A stretch of 59,013 nt of DNA from Bacteroidales bacterium. Its GTDB lineage: Bacteria > Bacteroidota > Bacteroidia > Bacteroidales > UBA7960. The translations under genes were made by a program, and so were the position numbers. Where the stretch lies: positions 1-59,013 of the forward strand of contig PWJZ01000038.1 of assembly GCA_003559855.1 (NCBI GenBank), read 5' to 3'. Below the pieces are notes generated by a model. It made no database searches, was not told where the DNA came from, and worked only from the letters and a program-made list of their open reading frames with translations. Numbering within the stretch: position 1 is the first letter of the stretch; every line of letters begins with the position of its first letter. This document shows, piece by piece, positions 37,293 to 47,216 of the stretch.

Positions 37293-38966
37293 TCATTCTT
37301 CTGTCTCAGGTTTAAGGGATGCTATATAATCATTGCTTTTCAATAATTTTACGGCTTCTTTAAATGCTGTGTCTTTTTTGTGAAAAACAGGAAAGAAAGC
37401 ATCATTTCCATATATATTTCTGCCGATATATGCTTTCAGATGATTTTTTATCATTTCCCTTGTTTTTTCAACGTCTGAGGTTTCGTATTTAATTCCGTTT
37501 TCATCGATAAACCTGATGAATTGGTCAAATATTGTTTTATCAATGGTAAACCTGTTTATGAAACCTTCGGCGGTTTCATATTCAGCGATTTTTTGACGGT
37601 TTCTGTCGGCATAGTCGAAAGCGAACCGGTAGATTAGTCCTCTGTTTATCAGCGCATTAAATAATTCGGCATTTTGGTCAGACGGGAGGGGTACTGTCAG
37701 GTCGGGAGTAATGCCTCCTCCACCATAAACTATGCGTCCTGCCGGTGTTTCAAATTTAAGACTGTCATGAACAACGGTATCGTTTTTACCGGGGTCTTCA
37801 TCAATGAGACGGTGGAAAAAGCTTGAGAAATAGTCTTCCGTATCGCCTGCTTCATAAGGGCTTTGTATACTTCGCCCTGTTGGGGTATAATATCTTGCTA
37901 CGGTCAGTCTTAGGGCGGATCCGTCTCCAAGCTGAACCTGTTCCTGTACGAGACCTTTGCCAAATGAGCGTCTTCCGACTATCAGTCCGCGGTCATTATC
38001 CTGTACAGCACCTGCGATTATTTCGCTGGCAGAAGCCGACCATTCATCAATAAGAATAATTAAAGGCTGGTATTCGAAAGCCCCGTTGCGTTTTGCATAA
38101 GCATAAGACCTTGAACGCCTGTGCCCGTCAGTATATACTATTAAATTTCGTGGTTCAAGCAGCTCATCAGCTATCTCAATGGCAATATCCATAAAACCGC
38201 CTTGATTGCCCCGCAAATCAAGAATCATCTTTGACATGCCTTCCGATTTTAACCCGTCTAAAGCAGTGCGAAACTCATCATGGGTGGTGGCCGAAAAGCG
38301 ACTTAGTTTTATGTATCCGATGCCTTCATTAACCATATATGCGATGTCAAGACTATATGACGGGATCTCATCGCGCTTTATTGTAAATTCAAGTAAATCA
38401 TCAACACCCCTGCGATAGACAGTTACATTAACCTTCGTTCCTTTTTCACCTTTCAGAATGTTTACAACCTCAGAGGAAGGTATGTTAACCCCTGCAATAT
38501 TTTCATCCTCAACCTTTACTATCCTGTCGCCTGCCATCAAACCAATCCTTTCACTCGGACCCCCCGGTATAGGATTAATGATCATGGCAGTATCATTGAT
38601 CATGTTAAATTCGATGCCTATACCCTCAAATCTACCCATAAGAGGATCGGTGAGCTCACGAAACTCCGACGCAGGGATATATGATGAGTGGGGATCAAGA
38701 TTTTTCAGTATGTTTTTTATTGACTGCTCTTCAAGATCTGACTTATCAATGGCATCTACATATGACTCGTAAATGTAATTCAGAATGTTGTTAATCTTAT
38801 TATGATTCTCAAAACTTATTGAGAAAAATTTATTTGCGGGCTTTTTAAGAGGAGTGCTGAAATTCAGATTTATTCCGAGAAAAACCCCGATTACCAACAC
38901 TACGGCAAATAACAGCGGAAGATAGATGTTAAACCTTTTATTCTTATACAACTTGTTTTCAGACAT
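37293..38966 (-). CDS. S41 family C-terminal processing peptidase (CtpA/Prc type)
   Basis: A 557-residue periplasmic serine protease. One N-terminal membrane anchor (about 14-34) precedes a helical cap, a PDZ domain (about 105-195, with GIGIEFNMIN and GLMAGDRIVKVED) and the S41 catalytic core. The Ser-Lys dyad is S312 in EWSASASEII and K337 in GRRSFGKGLVQ; LDLRGNQGGFMDIA is the oxyanion-side motif. Bacteroidetes members process secreted proteins and cell-wall enzymes. The C-terminal 100 residues are family-typical. Confidence 0.94.
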   Translation of the reverse strand: MSENKLYKNKRFNIYLPLLFAVVLVIGVFLGINLNFSTPLKKPANKFFSISFENHNKINNILNYIYESYVDAIDKSDLEEQSIKNILKNLDPHSSYIPASEFRELTDPLMGRFEGIGIEFNMINDTAMIINPIPGGPSERIGLMAGDRIVKVEDENIAGVNIPSSEVVNILKGEKGTKVNVTVYRRGVDDLLEFTIKRDEIPSYSLDIAYMVNEGIGYIKLSRFSATTHDEFRTALDGLKSEGMSKMILDLRGNQGGFMDIAIEIADELLEPRNLIVYTDGHRRSRSYAYAKRNGAFEYQPLIILIDEWSASASEIIAGAVQDNDRGLIVGRRSFGKGLVQEQVQLGDGSALRLTVARYYTPTGRSIQSPYEAGDTEDYFSSFFHRLIDEDPGKNDTVVHDSLKFETPAGRIVYGGGGITPDLTVPLPSDQNAELFNALINRGLIYRFAFDYADRNRQKIAEYETAEGFINRFTIDKTIFDQFIRFIDENGIKYETSDVEKTREMIKNHLKAYIGRNIYGNDAFFPVFHKKDTAFKEAVKLLKSNDYIASLKPETEE

Positions 38967-39145
38967 TTTAACAGGTGTTTTTTGTAATTAACGGATTTAT
39001 AAGCCACTAATTTAATAAAAATCATTGACCTGAAATATTATTTTATTAATAAAACGAAATAATTACTTTATAATTTGATTATAATTTGAACCGGTGTAAA
39101 ATTATGTTACGTGAAACCATAAATAATATTATTCCTGTGTATTTA

Positions 39146-39646
39146 TCAAAGGGTTGAGTTTAGATCATGTTTTTTGATTATTTCGGAAGAAGAGTATCCG
39201 TCAACAAAATCAATGGTCATTACATCTCCGCCATAATCTCTGATAATGTCTGCACCTGCTATTTCTTTTTCTGTGTAATCACTTCCTTTAACAAGAATAT
39301 CGGGTTTAACGATTTTTATCAGTTCAAGAGGTGTCTCTTCATCGAATATTATCACTCCATCGACAAAAAATAATGAAGCAAGCACTACAGACCTTGCATA
39401 TTGATCATTTATGGGCCTTTTATTGCCTTTTAATTTTTTTACCGACTTATCGCTGTTCAATCCGATTAAAAGCACATTACCCATATCGGCTGCTTTAGAG
39501 AGATACATAATGTGACCAAGGTGAATTATATCAAAACATCCGTTTGTAAAAACGATCTTCTTTTCCAGAAATCGCCAGTATGCAAGTTTCCTTGACATTT
39601 CTTCATCTTTTATAAGTTTGTTCTGAATTATTTCGTTTTTTTCCAT
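39146..39646 (-). CDS. hldE: D-glycero-beta-D-manno-heptose 1-phosphate adenylyltransferase
   Basis: A 166-residue stand-alone version of the C-terminal half of HldE (RfaE domain II). It carries the nucleotidyltransferase signature TNGCFDIIHLGHIMYL (HxGH) near residue 35 and the later VKGSDYTEKEIAGADIIRDYGG that identifies the RfaE2 subgroup. It activates heptose-1-phosphate to ADP-heptose for the LPS inner core. The kinase half must be encoded elsewhere. It lies downstream of the flippase-like gene. Confidence 0.92.
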   Translation of the reverse strand: MEKNEIIQNKLIKDEEMSRKLAYWRFLEKKIVFTNGCFDIIHLGHIMYLSKAADMGNVLLIGLNSDKSVKKLKGNKRPINDQYARSVVLASLFFVDGVIIFDEETPLELIKIVKPDILVKGSDYTEKEIAGADIIRDYGGDVMTIDFVDGYSSSEIIKKHDLNSTL

Positions 39647-39903
39647 TTGTATAAAATGTATTTAAAATACTGTATTTAAATAATATATGTTTTTTTATAA
39701 TAATTAGCGTTATTATTCTTAATTTCATTATAACGTATAACGGGTAATCAGCTAAAAACCAGAATTATATGCTTGCCACTTATCATTTCTCGTTTTTTTA
39801 ACTTTCATATTTATTTTACTTTTTCACTTTATTCTTTGTTTCACTTATATTTATCTGCTATTGTGAACGTCAGCAAATCAGGGTTTCATTTTATTTTTGG
39901 CAG

Positions 39904-40965
39904 TTATTTGGATCTGTCATTGTTTTTCTTTTCATTGTTATTCATATTATTTTTGAAATAGGATGTTTTTTTTCTGATCAAAGAAATCATTACCAGGGAA
40001 AAAAGCCCGGCTATCAGCAACATCAATATTTGTGATGCGTGAGCGATATATGCATATGATACGGCTGCCTCTGGGGTAATATTGTACAATTCGGTTAATG
40101 TTTTGATTACTATAAAATGGTATGTGCCAATACCGCCCGGTACAGGTGCTACAATTCCTAAGCTCCCGAGCGACAGAACCGTGACGCCTTCGGTTAATCC
40201 CAGATGTAATGTTCCTTCTATTGCAAAAAAGCATAAATAAACCATCAGAAAATAATTAAACCAGATCATAAAAGTATAAAAAAGGAATGTCCATTTTTTT
40301 CTCATATACCTGATAGTATTTACACCTGAAACCATACCTTTTATTTGCATTTTCAGCCAGGACATTCTTTTGCCCGGAGTTGTTTTACGAAAACGTTTTT
40401 TTAAGAATTTATACACTATTATTATTAAGAGTATTACGGCGCAAAAGGCTATTATAAAGATAATATAATTATTTTCAAATCTTTCCATCAGCGGATGACA
40501 GATGTATTTATCGAGGAAATCTGCCAGGAACGACAATTGCAGCAATATAGTTATGCTTATCAGTACTATCAGGCATATCATGTCAAAGAACCTTTCTGAC
40601 AAAACTGTTCCGAACAAAATACTGAAAGGCACTTTTGAGGTTCGTTGCAGTATTCCGCATCTTGTAATTTCACCCAGTCGCGGAACTACTATATTAAATA
40701 AATAACCTATCATTAATGCATAAAAAGTAACCGAAGTTTTGGTATTAAATCCGAGCGAAGAGATCATCAGGTTCCATCGCAGAGTTCTGAAAATATGACT
40801 GATAATACCAACTAACATAGACAGGATCACCCACCAGTAATTGGCATTTAGCATTTCATGAATGATTTTTTCCCTGTCGTGGTCTTTAGTCACATACCAA
40901 AGCAGTAAAAACCCGAGAAACAGAAATCCCAAAATTCTTAATGTACTTTTAACCCCTTTTTTCAA
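39904..40965 (-). CDS. UPF0104/YbhN-type membrane protein (LPG_synthase_TM)
   Basis: A 353-residue polytopic protein with about eight membrane spans. The HIFRTLRWNLMISSLGF, YLFNIVVPRLGEITRCGIL and PVPGGIGTYHFIVIKTL motifs place it in the family of the lysylphosphatidylglycerol synthase membrane domain, which includes AglD-like and glycolipid-associated proteins. It lacks a cytoplasmic GNAT domain, so aminoacyl transfer is unlikely; lipid flipping or binding is inferred. It lies 6 bp after panD and is probably in the panC-panD transcript, a linkage common in Bacteroidales. Confidence 0.87.
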   Translation of the reverse strand: MKKGVKSTLRILGFLFLGFLLLWYVTKDHDREKIIHEMLNANYWWVILSMLVGIISHIFRTLRWNLMISSLGFNTKTSVTFYALMIGYLFNIVVPRLGEITRCGILQRTSKVPFSILFGTVLSERFFDMICLIVLISITILLQLSFLADFLDKYICHPLMERFENNYIIFIIAFCAVILLIIIVYKFLKKRFRKTTPGKRMSWLKMQIKGMVSGVNTIRYMRKKWTFLFYTFMIWFNYFLMVYLCFFAIEGTLHLGLTEGVTVLSLGSLGIVAPVPGGIGTYHFIVIKTLTELYNITPEAAVSYAYIAHASQILMLLIAGLFSLVMISLIRKKTSYFKNNMNNNEKKNNDRSK

Positions 40966-40971
40966 AACAGA

Positions 40972-41316
40972 TCAGATTCGATTGTTAGCGTCAGGAAATA
41001 CCACTTTTGGCTTGAATTTCTTTGCCTGTGGCATTTCCATAAAAGCATAAGAAAGTATGATAATGATATCGCCTGGGTGTGCCCGGCGTGCCGCTGGTCC
41101 ATTCATGCAAATTATACCGCTACCCCGTTGTCCTTTAATAACATACGTTTCAATACGTTCTCCGTTATTTACGTTTACTACCTGTACTTTTTCATTCTCA
41201 AGCAATCCGGCGCCATCCATAAGATCCTCATCAATGGTGATGCTGCCTATATAGTTTAATTTCGCTTCGGTAACAACAGCACGGTGTATTTTGGATTTTA
41301 ATACTTCAACGATCAT
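40972..41316 (-). CDS. panD: Aspartate 1-decarboxylase
   Basis: A 114-residue pyruvoyl-dependent decarboxylase making beta-alanine for pantothenate and CoA. The self-cleavage site is G24-S25 in [17 protein letters not shown], where Ser25 becomes the pyruvoyl group. It forms an operon with panC upstream (62 bp) and the UPF0104 gene downstream (6 bp). Confidence 0.97.
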   Translation of the reverse strand: MIVEVLKSKIHRAVVTEAKLNYIGSITIDEDLMDGAGLLENEKVQVVNVNNGERIETYVIKGQRGSGIICMNGPAARRAHPGDIIIILSYAFMEMPQAKKFKPKVVFPDANNRI

Positions 41317-41378
41317 TATCTTCTGATTTTATTTTTACAATGTAACACAGATTTTATAAGAAGCGCCAAAATTAATCA

Positions 41379-42224
41379 TTAAAAAATCATATTATCAATT
41401 AACCTTATATCACCGGCATATACCGCAATACAACCAAGCGATTTCTGACCCGGCGTATAGTTTTTTAATGGTTTGAGGTTTTCGGGATCTGCAATTTCAA
41501 AATATTCAAGCCGTAAAGTTGGCACGGCATTGATTTCATTTGCAACCATTTGTTTTATTTTATCAAACGGTGTATTATTAAGATAAAGCCCGGAAGCTTT
41601 AACAAGAGTTTTATAAATAACAGCGGCATCTTTTCTTTGTTGTGGTGTAAGCCGCTGGTTGCGCGAGTTAAATGCAAGCCCGTCGGGTTCCCTTACAGTA
41701 TTGCATGCTACTACTTCAACAGGCAAGCCGGTTTTTTCAACAAGTTTTTTTACTATCAATAATTGCTGGTAATCCTTTTTTCCGAAATAAACCCTGTCGG
41801 GTTCGACAATTTCCAACAATCTTTTAACAACTATGGCAACCCCTTTGAAATGACCCTTGCGATATTTACCTTCCATTGTTTCTTCCAGCTCTTCGAAATT
41901 ATATTCTTCATTGACAGGGTCAGGGTACATTTCATCAACCGAAGGCGCAAAAACAATGTCGCACCTTACATTGGAAAGAATCCGCAGGTCATTATCCAGA
42001 TTGCGGGGGTATTTTTCCAGATCCCTTATATTTCCAAATTGCTTGGGATTAACAAAAATGCTGCAAACTACCAGGTTGTTTTCCCTGCCTGCTTGCCGGA
42101 TAATTGAAGTATGACCACTATGTAAAGCACCCATTGTCGGCACAAAACCTACCGAACAACCATTTTTTTGCCTCTCATTATCAAGATATTCCCTTATTTC
42201 TTGTATGGTTTCGAAAACCTTCAT
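41379..42224 (-). CDS. panC: Pantothenate synthetase
   Basis: A 281-residue ligase joining pantoate and beta-alanine with ATP. The nucleotide-binding motifs are PTMGALHSGHTSII (HxGH) near residue 29 and KDYQQLLIVKKLV later, with the SIFVNPKQFG strand between. The following gene panD supplies the beta-alanine. It is divergent from the GT5-like gene. Confidence 0.97.
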   Translation of the reverse strand: MKVFETIQEIREYLDNERQKNGCSVGFVPTMGALHSGHTSIIRQAGRENNLVVCSIFVNPKQFGNIRDLEKYPRNLDNDLRILSNVRCDIVFAPSVDEMYPDPVNEEYNFEELEETMEGKYRKGHFKGVAIVVKRLLEIVEPDRVYFGKKDYQQLLIVKKLVEKTGLPVEVVACNTVREPDGLAFNSRNQRLTPQQRKDAAVIYKTLVKASGLYLNNTPFDKIKQMVANEINAVPTLRLEYFEIADPENLKPLKNYTPGQKSLGCIAVYAGDIRLIDNMIF

Positions 42225-42470
42225 TGATTAATTGTTCTTTTTCAAAAAAAAAGCAAAACTACAATAAAATATCATTTTAACAGAAGATTTTTTCGCCGAA
42301 AACATAATATGGATGAAACGGAAAAAATTCACTTAAAACTAAAAAATTACGATAAAAAAATCGTTCATTTTTTTAATTACCTCAATAGATATAAGATTTT
42401 AAGTAATATATTTATATAATGGATATTGACAAAGCTGGTTGAATTATTTTAAAATTAGCAAAAAAATCTG

Positions 42471-42499
42471 TAAATTTGCATACCTTTTTTTTTTTTTTT
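42471..42499 (+). promoter_or_regulatory. -7 box and T15 tract upstream of the GT5-like gene
   Basis: TAAATTTG (42471-42478) fits the -7 consensus, and a run of 15 T (42485-42499) starts at the expected transcription start. The ATG at 42530 is 30 bp beyond. Homopolymers of this length are prone to slippage. Confidence 0.55.
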
Positions 42500-42529
42500 A
42501 ATAATAACAAAGACAATTTGCATAATATT

Positions 42530-43357
42530 ATGGAAAAACCAAAAGTTCTTTTCGTACATCAAGAAATCACACCTTATCTCAAAGAATCACCCATTGGTAT
42601 ATTTGGTCGTTATCTTCCACAAGGAATACAGGAGAAGGGAAAAGAGATAAGGACGTTTATGCCCCGTTATGGTTGCATAAATGAAAGGAGGAATCAACTT
42701 CATGAAGTAATTCGTCTTTCGGGGATGAATCTTATTATCAATGACACTGACCATCCGCTTATTATAAAAGTGGCTTCTATTCAATCAGCAAGGATGCAAA
42801 TTTATTTTATAGACAATGAAGATTTTTTCCAGCGTAAATTTACACTTACTGACAAAAATGGAGAATGTTTTGATGACAATGATGAGAGAGCAGTATTTTT
42901 TAGCCGTGGTGTTATAGAAACCGTGAAGAAGTTGGGCTGGGCTCCCGATATAGTTCATTGTAGCGGTTGGTTTTCAAGCTTTTTACCATTGTATTTTAAG
43001 ACCGTATTAAAGGAAAATCCCCTGTTTTCAGATGCCAAGGTCATTTTTTCAATTTTTGATGATGATTTTGCCGGCCAGCTTAATAAAGATATTGTAAAAA
43101 AACTTAAAGCAAAGGAGATGACTGACACTGACCTCGAATTTTACATTGAACCAAATTACGTTAACCTTTGCAAAGCCGCAGTCAATTTTTCCGATGGCGT
43201 TATTTTCAGCAGTGATAAAATTAATCCTGATGTTGAGCAATACGTTTTAAACAGTGAGAAAACATTATTGAAAATACAGTCAATGGAATCATATATTGAC
43301 GAACACAACGACTTTTATGACGAAATTCTTGTTTCGGAATCAGTATTAAATGAATAA
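42530..43357 (+). CDS. GT5 glycogen/starch synthase-like protein, N-terminal domain only
   Basis: A 275-residue protein resembling the first Rossmann domain of glycogen synthase (Glyco_transf_5). It opens with KPKVLFVHQEITPYL, then GIFGRYLPQGIQEKG, and contains a GWAPDIVHCSGW segment equivalent to the GT5 PDIVHxHDW block. The ADP-glucose site KTGGLGD is absent and there is no second domain. I use the ATG at 42530; an ATG upstream would read through the T15 tract. This half-length form is usual in Bacteroidales beside panC, DUF4270 and glmS. It probably has no glucan synthase activity on its own. Confidence 0.85.
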   Translation: MEKPKVLFVHQEITPYLKESPIGIFGRYLPQGIQEKGKEIRTFMPRYGCINERRNQLHEVIRLSGMNLIINDTDHPLIIKVASIQSARMQIYFIDNEDFFQRKFTLTDKNGECFDDNDERAVFFSRGVIETVKKLGWAPDIVHCSGWFSSFLPLYFKTVLKENPLFSDAKVIFSIFDDDFAGQLNKDIVKKLKAKEMTDTDLEFYIEPNYVNLCKAAVNFSDGVIFSSDKINPDVEQYVLNSEKTLLKIQSMESYIDEHNDFYDEILVSESVLNE

Positions 43358-43426
43358 TTTTTTATTGTAGATTTGCGTTTACGTGTTGTTGATTTATTAA
43401 TTAGTAAATACTAAAAGCTAAAAGTC

Positions 43427-44809
43427 TTGAAAAGAAATTATATCCCCTGTGATATCGGGGGTTTTTTCCGATTGATTTTTTTGGGTATTCCGGTATACGT
43501 TTTGTTGTTTTTAGGGTCTTGCGAAGAGCCGGATGATATCGGAATGAACCTTATTGAAAGCCCGGTAAGCACCAGTGGCAATACATTTAGTGTTGCGGCA
43601 TATTCTGTTCCGGAAGATTCCGTGCCGACAAATTTATCAGCCCGCAATCTGCTTGGTTTTTTTAATGATCCTGTATTTGGTTCAACACGAACAAGCATAT
43701 TTACCGAATTCAGACTGACAGAAGACAGTCTTTTTTTGGGTGATGATCCGTATTTGGATTCGGTTGTGCTGGAACTTTATTATGCCGGATATTACGGAAA
43801 CTACACTACTAAGCAGAATGTACGAATTTATGAGTTAAATGAGAACTTTCCGGAGCCCGAAGATGGCGCTTTTTATTCGACACTGTCCATTGACCATAAG
43901 GAAACCAGTATTATAGATACATTAGTGCGCCCCATACCCGATGATAGTGTGTCTGTCGGACATCACAAATATCCGCCGCATTTGCGTATTCGCTTGTCGG
44001 ACGATACGGGAGATTTCGGTAAAAAACTGATCAACGCCTCAGGTACTGAACATTTCGCTGATAATGATGCGTTCCGTGAATATTTTAAAGGCTTGTACAT
44101 CACTGTTGATGATCTGCCGCAAGATGATGAAGGGGCTGTTTTATACTTCAACCTCCGGATTACCCAAGCTGTTGCATCAAATTCAACCATAAGACTTTAT
44201 TACCATTTAGAAGGGGATACCATCTCACGTACCTGGTCGTTTCCTGCAAGTGAATCAAAAAGAGCGACCAGCATTGAGCAATTCGATTATGAAAATGCTC
44301 ATGAGTATCTCAAAAAGCAAGTTGTTGAAGGTGAAACTTCATATGGCGACAGCCTGCTTTTTTTACAATCTATGGCCGGCATTAATGTCTTTATCAATTT
44401 TCAGGAAACACTCGATTCACTGACAAAAAACCAAAATGTTTTCGTAAACAAGGCTAAGTTGATTATTCCGGTCGATATGGATTTCAGTGATGAAAATTAT
44501 TATTCCGAAGAGGATACTCCGCCACCGTCCAGGTTGTATTTGTTAAAAAAGGACAAGGATGGCAAATTGCATCATATTGAAGACAGCAAGTTCGGCTATT
44601 TCGGGGGTCAGTATGATGATGATAAAAAGGAATACAGGATGAATATTACCCAGCATTTTCAGGAACTTTTAGAGGACCCCGAATCTAATTATGGTATGAT
44701 GTTGGTCATAGCGGAATCTCACAGCAATGCCAACCGTGTAATCCTTAAAGGGCCCGGACGCGGGGAAAACCCTTTAAGATTAGAGTTGATTTATACTGTT
44801 TTGGATTAA
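43427..44809 (+). CDS. DUF4270 outer lipoprotein
   Basis: A 460-residue DUF4270 protein. The start is TTG, as no ATG precedes the lipobox in frame. The signal reads FLGIPVYVLLFLGSC, with the Cys about residue 31 as lipid anchor and CEEPDDIGMNLI after it. The body is beta-rich, with MNITQHFQELLEDPE near the end. DUF4270 proteins occur in Bacteroidetes between a GT5-like gene and glmS; their role is unknown. It ends 13 bp before glmS, and the three genes likely form one operon. Confidence 0.88.
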   Translation: MKRNYIPCDIGGFFRLIFLGIPVYVLLFLGSCEEPDDIGMNLIESPVSTSGNTFSVAAYSVPEDSVPTNLSARNLLGFFNDPVFGSTRTSIFTEFRLTEDSLFLGDDPYLDSVVLELYYAGYYGNYTTKQNVRIYELNENFPEPEDGAFYSTLSIDHKETSIIDTLVRPIPDDSVSVGHHKYPPHLRIRLSDDTGDFGKKLINASGTEHFADNDAFREYFKGLYITVDDLPQDDEGAVLYFNLRITQAVASNSTIRLYYHLEGDTISRTWSFPASESKRATSIEQFDYENAHEYLKKQVVEGETSYGDSLLFLQSMAGINVFINFQETLDSLTKNQNVFVNKAKLIIPVDMDFSDENYYSEEDTPPPSRLYLLKKDKDGKLHHIEDSKFGYFGGQYDDDKKEYRMNITQHFQELLEDPESNYGMMLVIAESHSNANRVILKGPGRGENPLRLELIYTVLD

Positions 44810-44822
44810 AAAAAACTGGGAT

Positions 44823-46661
44823 ATGTGTGGTATTATAGGATATGTAGGTTCGAAAAAAGTGTATCCGATCCTTATGAAAGGGTTATACCGTCTGGAATAC
44901 CGGGGCTACGACAGCGCAGGTATTGCATTGATAAACAGCGGTTTACAGCTATACAAGTCTCATGGCAAGGTTGTTGATCTCGAAAACAGCCTCAGAGGTA
45001 AAGAATTGGAAGGAACCGTCGGCATTGCACATACCCGTTGGGCAACGCATGGAGAACCGAGCGATATTAACGCCCATCCTCACTTCAGTCAGTCGAAAAA
45101 ACTGGCAATCATACACAATGGCATCATCGAAAATTACAGTACCCTGAAGGAAGAGCTTATCAACAGGGGCTATACTTTTCAGAGTGATACCGATACTGAG
45201 GTGCTGATACATCTTATAGAAGACATACAGTTAAATGAGAATACAGACCTTCCTGAGGCCGTCAGAATAGCTCTCAATCAGATATACGGAGCTTACGCAA
45301 TAGTTATTATTTCGCAAGACTATCCCGATTCGTTGATTGCGGCAAAAAAGGGCAGCCCATTGGTAATAGGCTTGGGAGAGGATGAGTTTTTTATAGCTTC
45401 TGATGCGGCTCCGATAGTTGAATATACAAAAAACGTTGTTTACCTTAATGATGAGGAAGTTGCAATCGTTAATATGCAGGGTGAATTAAAAATAAAGACT
45501 ATTCGTAATCAGGAAAAGACTCCTTATATCGAGAAACTTGAGCTGCACTTAACAGCACTTGAGAAGGGCGGTTTCCCTCATTTTATGCTTAAGGAGATAT
45601 ATGAACAGCCCCGTTCTATAAAAGACAGTATGAGGGGTCGTCTTAATGTTTCAAAAGGCATAGTGTCGCTGGGTGGTATTATTGACTACGAGCAAAAACT
45701 TATCAATGCACGGCGTATTATCATAGTTGCCTGTGGTACATCCTGGCATGCCAGCATGGTTGGCGAATACCTGTTTGAAGACCTTGCCCGGATACCCGTA
45801 AAAGTTGAGTATGCATCCGAATTCAGATATCGCAACCCCGTCATTTATGAAGATGACATTGTATTAGCAATATCCCAGTCGGGGGAGACTGCCGACACGC
45901 TTGCTGCAGTGGAGCTTGCAAAATCTAAAGGAGCTACTATCTTAGGAATATGTAATGTCGTAGGGTCTTCAATTGCAAGAACAACGCATGCCGGTTCCTA
46001 TACACATGCAGGACCCGAAATCGGAGTGGCTTCCACTAAAGCCTTTACGGCACAAGTAACCATATTAACATTAATGGCTCTCTCAATAGCCAATAAAAAA
46101 GGAGTTCTATCCAAAAGCCGGTTTTATCAGCTTATAAATGAAATGGATACTATCCCCTCAAAAGTAGAAAAAACTCTTAAGCTTAACGAAGATATAAAAA
46201 AATTAGCCAAAATATTTCATGCATCCAGGAATTTTCTCTATCTGGGCAGGGGCTATAACTTTCCTCTTGCCCTGGAAGGCGCACTTAAACTTAAAGAGAT
46301 TTCATATATTCATGCCGAAGGATATCCTGCTGCCGAAATGAAACATGGGCCAATAGCACTGATAGATGAGGAAATGCCGGTAGTGGTTATCGCAACCAAA
46401 AAGGGTGCCTATGATAAAGTGCTGAACAATATCCAGGAAGTAAAGGCAAGAAAGGGAGTTATTATAGCCCTTGTCACCGAAGGTGATCAAACAGTAAAGA
46501 AGCTTGCCGATTACGTGATTGAACTGCCCGAAACCGACGAGATACTGGTACCCATTATTGCCAGCATACCTCTGCAACTGCTCTCTTACCACATAGCCGT
46601 TCTCAGGGGATGTAATGTTGACCAACCAAGGAACTTAGCTAAATCCGTTACTGTAGAATAA
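44823..46661 (+). CDS. glmS: Glutamine-fructose-6-phosphate aminotransferase
   Basis: A 612-residue enzyme making glucosamine-6-phosphate, the first step to UDP-GlcNAc for peptidoglycan and lipid A. The glutaminase domain begins MCGIIGYVG, with Cys2 as nucleophile, and includes GIAHTRWATHGEPS. The isomerase part carries two SIS domains (about 285-425 and 455-600), with CGTSWHAS and ISQSGETADTL. It ends NLAKSVTVE, as is usual for GlmS. No glmS ribozyme is seen upstream. Confidence 0.97.
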   Translation: MCGIIGYVGSKKVYPILMKGLYRLEYRGYDSAGIALINSGLQLYKSHGKVVDLENSLRGKELEGTVGIAHTRWATHGEPSDINAHPHFSQSKKLAIIHNGIIENYSTLKEELINRGYTFQSDTDTEVLIHLIEDIQLNENTDLPEAVRIALNQIYGAYAIVIISQDYPDSLIAAKKGSPLVIGLGEDEFFIASDAAPIVEYTKNVVYLNDEEVAIVNMQGELKIKTIRNQEKTPYIEKLELHLTALEKGGFPHFMLKEIYEQPRSIKDSMRGRLNVSKGIVSLGGIIDYEQKLINARRIIIVACGTSWHASMVGEYLFEDLARIPVKVEYASEFRYRNPVIYEDDIVLAISQSGETADTLAAVELAKSKGATILGICNVVGSSIARTTHAGSYTHAGPEIGVASTKAFTAQVTILTLMALSIANKKGVLSKSRFYQLINEMDTIPSKVEKTLKLNEDIKKLAKIFHASRNFLYLGRGYNFPLALEGALKLKEISYIHAEGYPAAEMKHGPIALIDEEMPVVVIATKKGAYDKVLNNIQEVKARKGVIIALVTEGDQTVKKLADYVIELPETDEILVPIIASIPLQLLSYHIAVLRGCNVDQPRNLAKSVTVE

Positions 46662-46828
46662 AATTTAATTTGTATATTTATTGTTGAGTTGTTGATTTGT
46701 CGGTGTCATTGATTTCGGCTTTTATATGCCGCATTACTGGTGTTACGGGCCACCAGGATATGTGTTGCTGATTCCGGCTGTTTTCCTCTTTCTTTAAGCT
46801 CGTTTGACGAATGTCATTATTCTTTCGT

Positions 46829-47194
46829 TTAGTATTGATCTCTGCGTTGCCTTGATTTGACCGGTAGTTCAAGAAGCCATGTAACTAACGATAGAATAAT
46901 ACTGAAAAGCAACGCCCACCAGAAACTTTCAACAACAAAATCCTTTATTAAATAACCGGCTAATTGAATTATAAAGGCGTTTATTACCAGCAGAAAAAGA
47001 CCGAAACTCAGTATCGTAACAGGTATGGTTAGAATAATAAGTACCGGCTTTAATAATGCATTTAATAAAGCAAGGACAAAAGCAACAACTATTGCCGTTA
47101 AGTAACTGCCTTCCTTGATATCCACGCCACCAAGCAACCAGGCTGTTATAGCCACCGCAAAAGATGATACTAAAAGTTTGAGAATAAATTTCAT
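46829..47194 (-). CDS. Phage holin family 4 superfamily IV (PF04020) membrane protein
   Basis: A 121-residue protein with four membrane segments and the pattern TAWLLGGVDIKEGSYLTAIVV then ALLNALLKPVLIILTIPVTI, which is the PF04020 signature. Despite the family name it is a chromosomal membrane protein in most bacteria. Function unknown. It is followed upstream by waaA, with a 22-bp gap, so they may be co-transcribed. Confidence 0.9.
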   Translation of the reverse strand: MKFILKLLVSSFAVAITAWLLGGVDIKEGSYLTAIVVAFVLALLNALLKPVLIILTIPVTILSFGLFLLVINAFIIQLAGYLIKDFVVESFWWALLFSIILSLVTWLLELPVKSRQRRDQY

Positions 47195-47216
47195 ATAAAT
47201 TATATCAGATTTGTTT

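Noticed and set aside
44790-44822. glmS ribozyme upstream of glmS
   Set aside because: Only 13 bp separate DUF4270 and glmS and the ribozyme needs about 150 nt with defined pairing.
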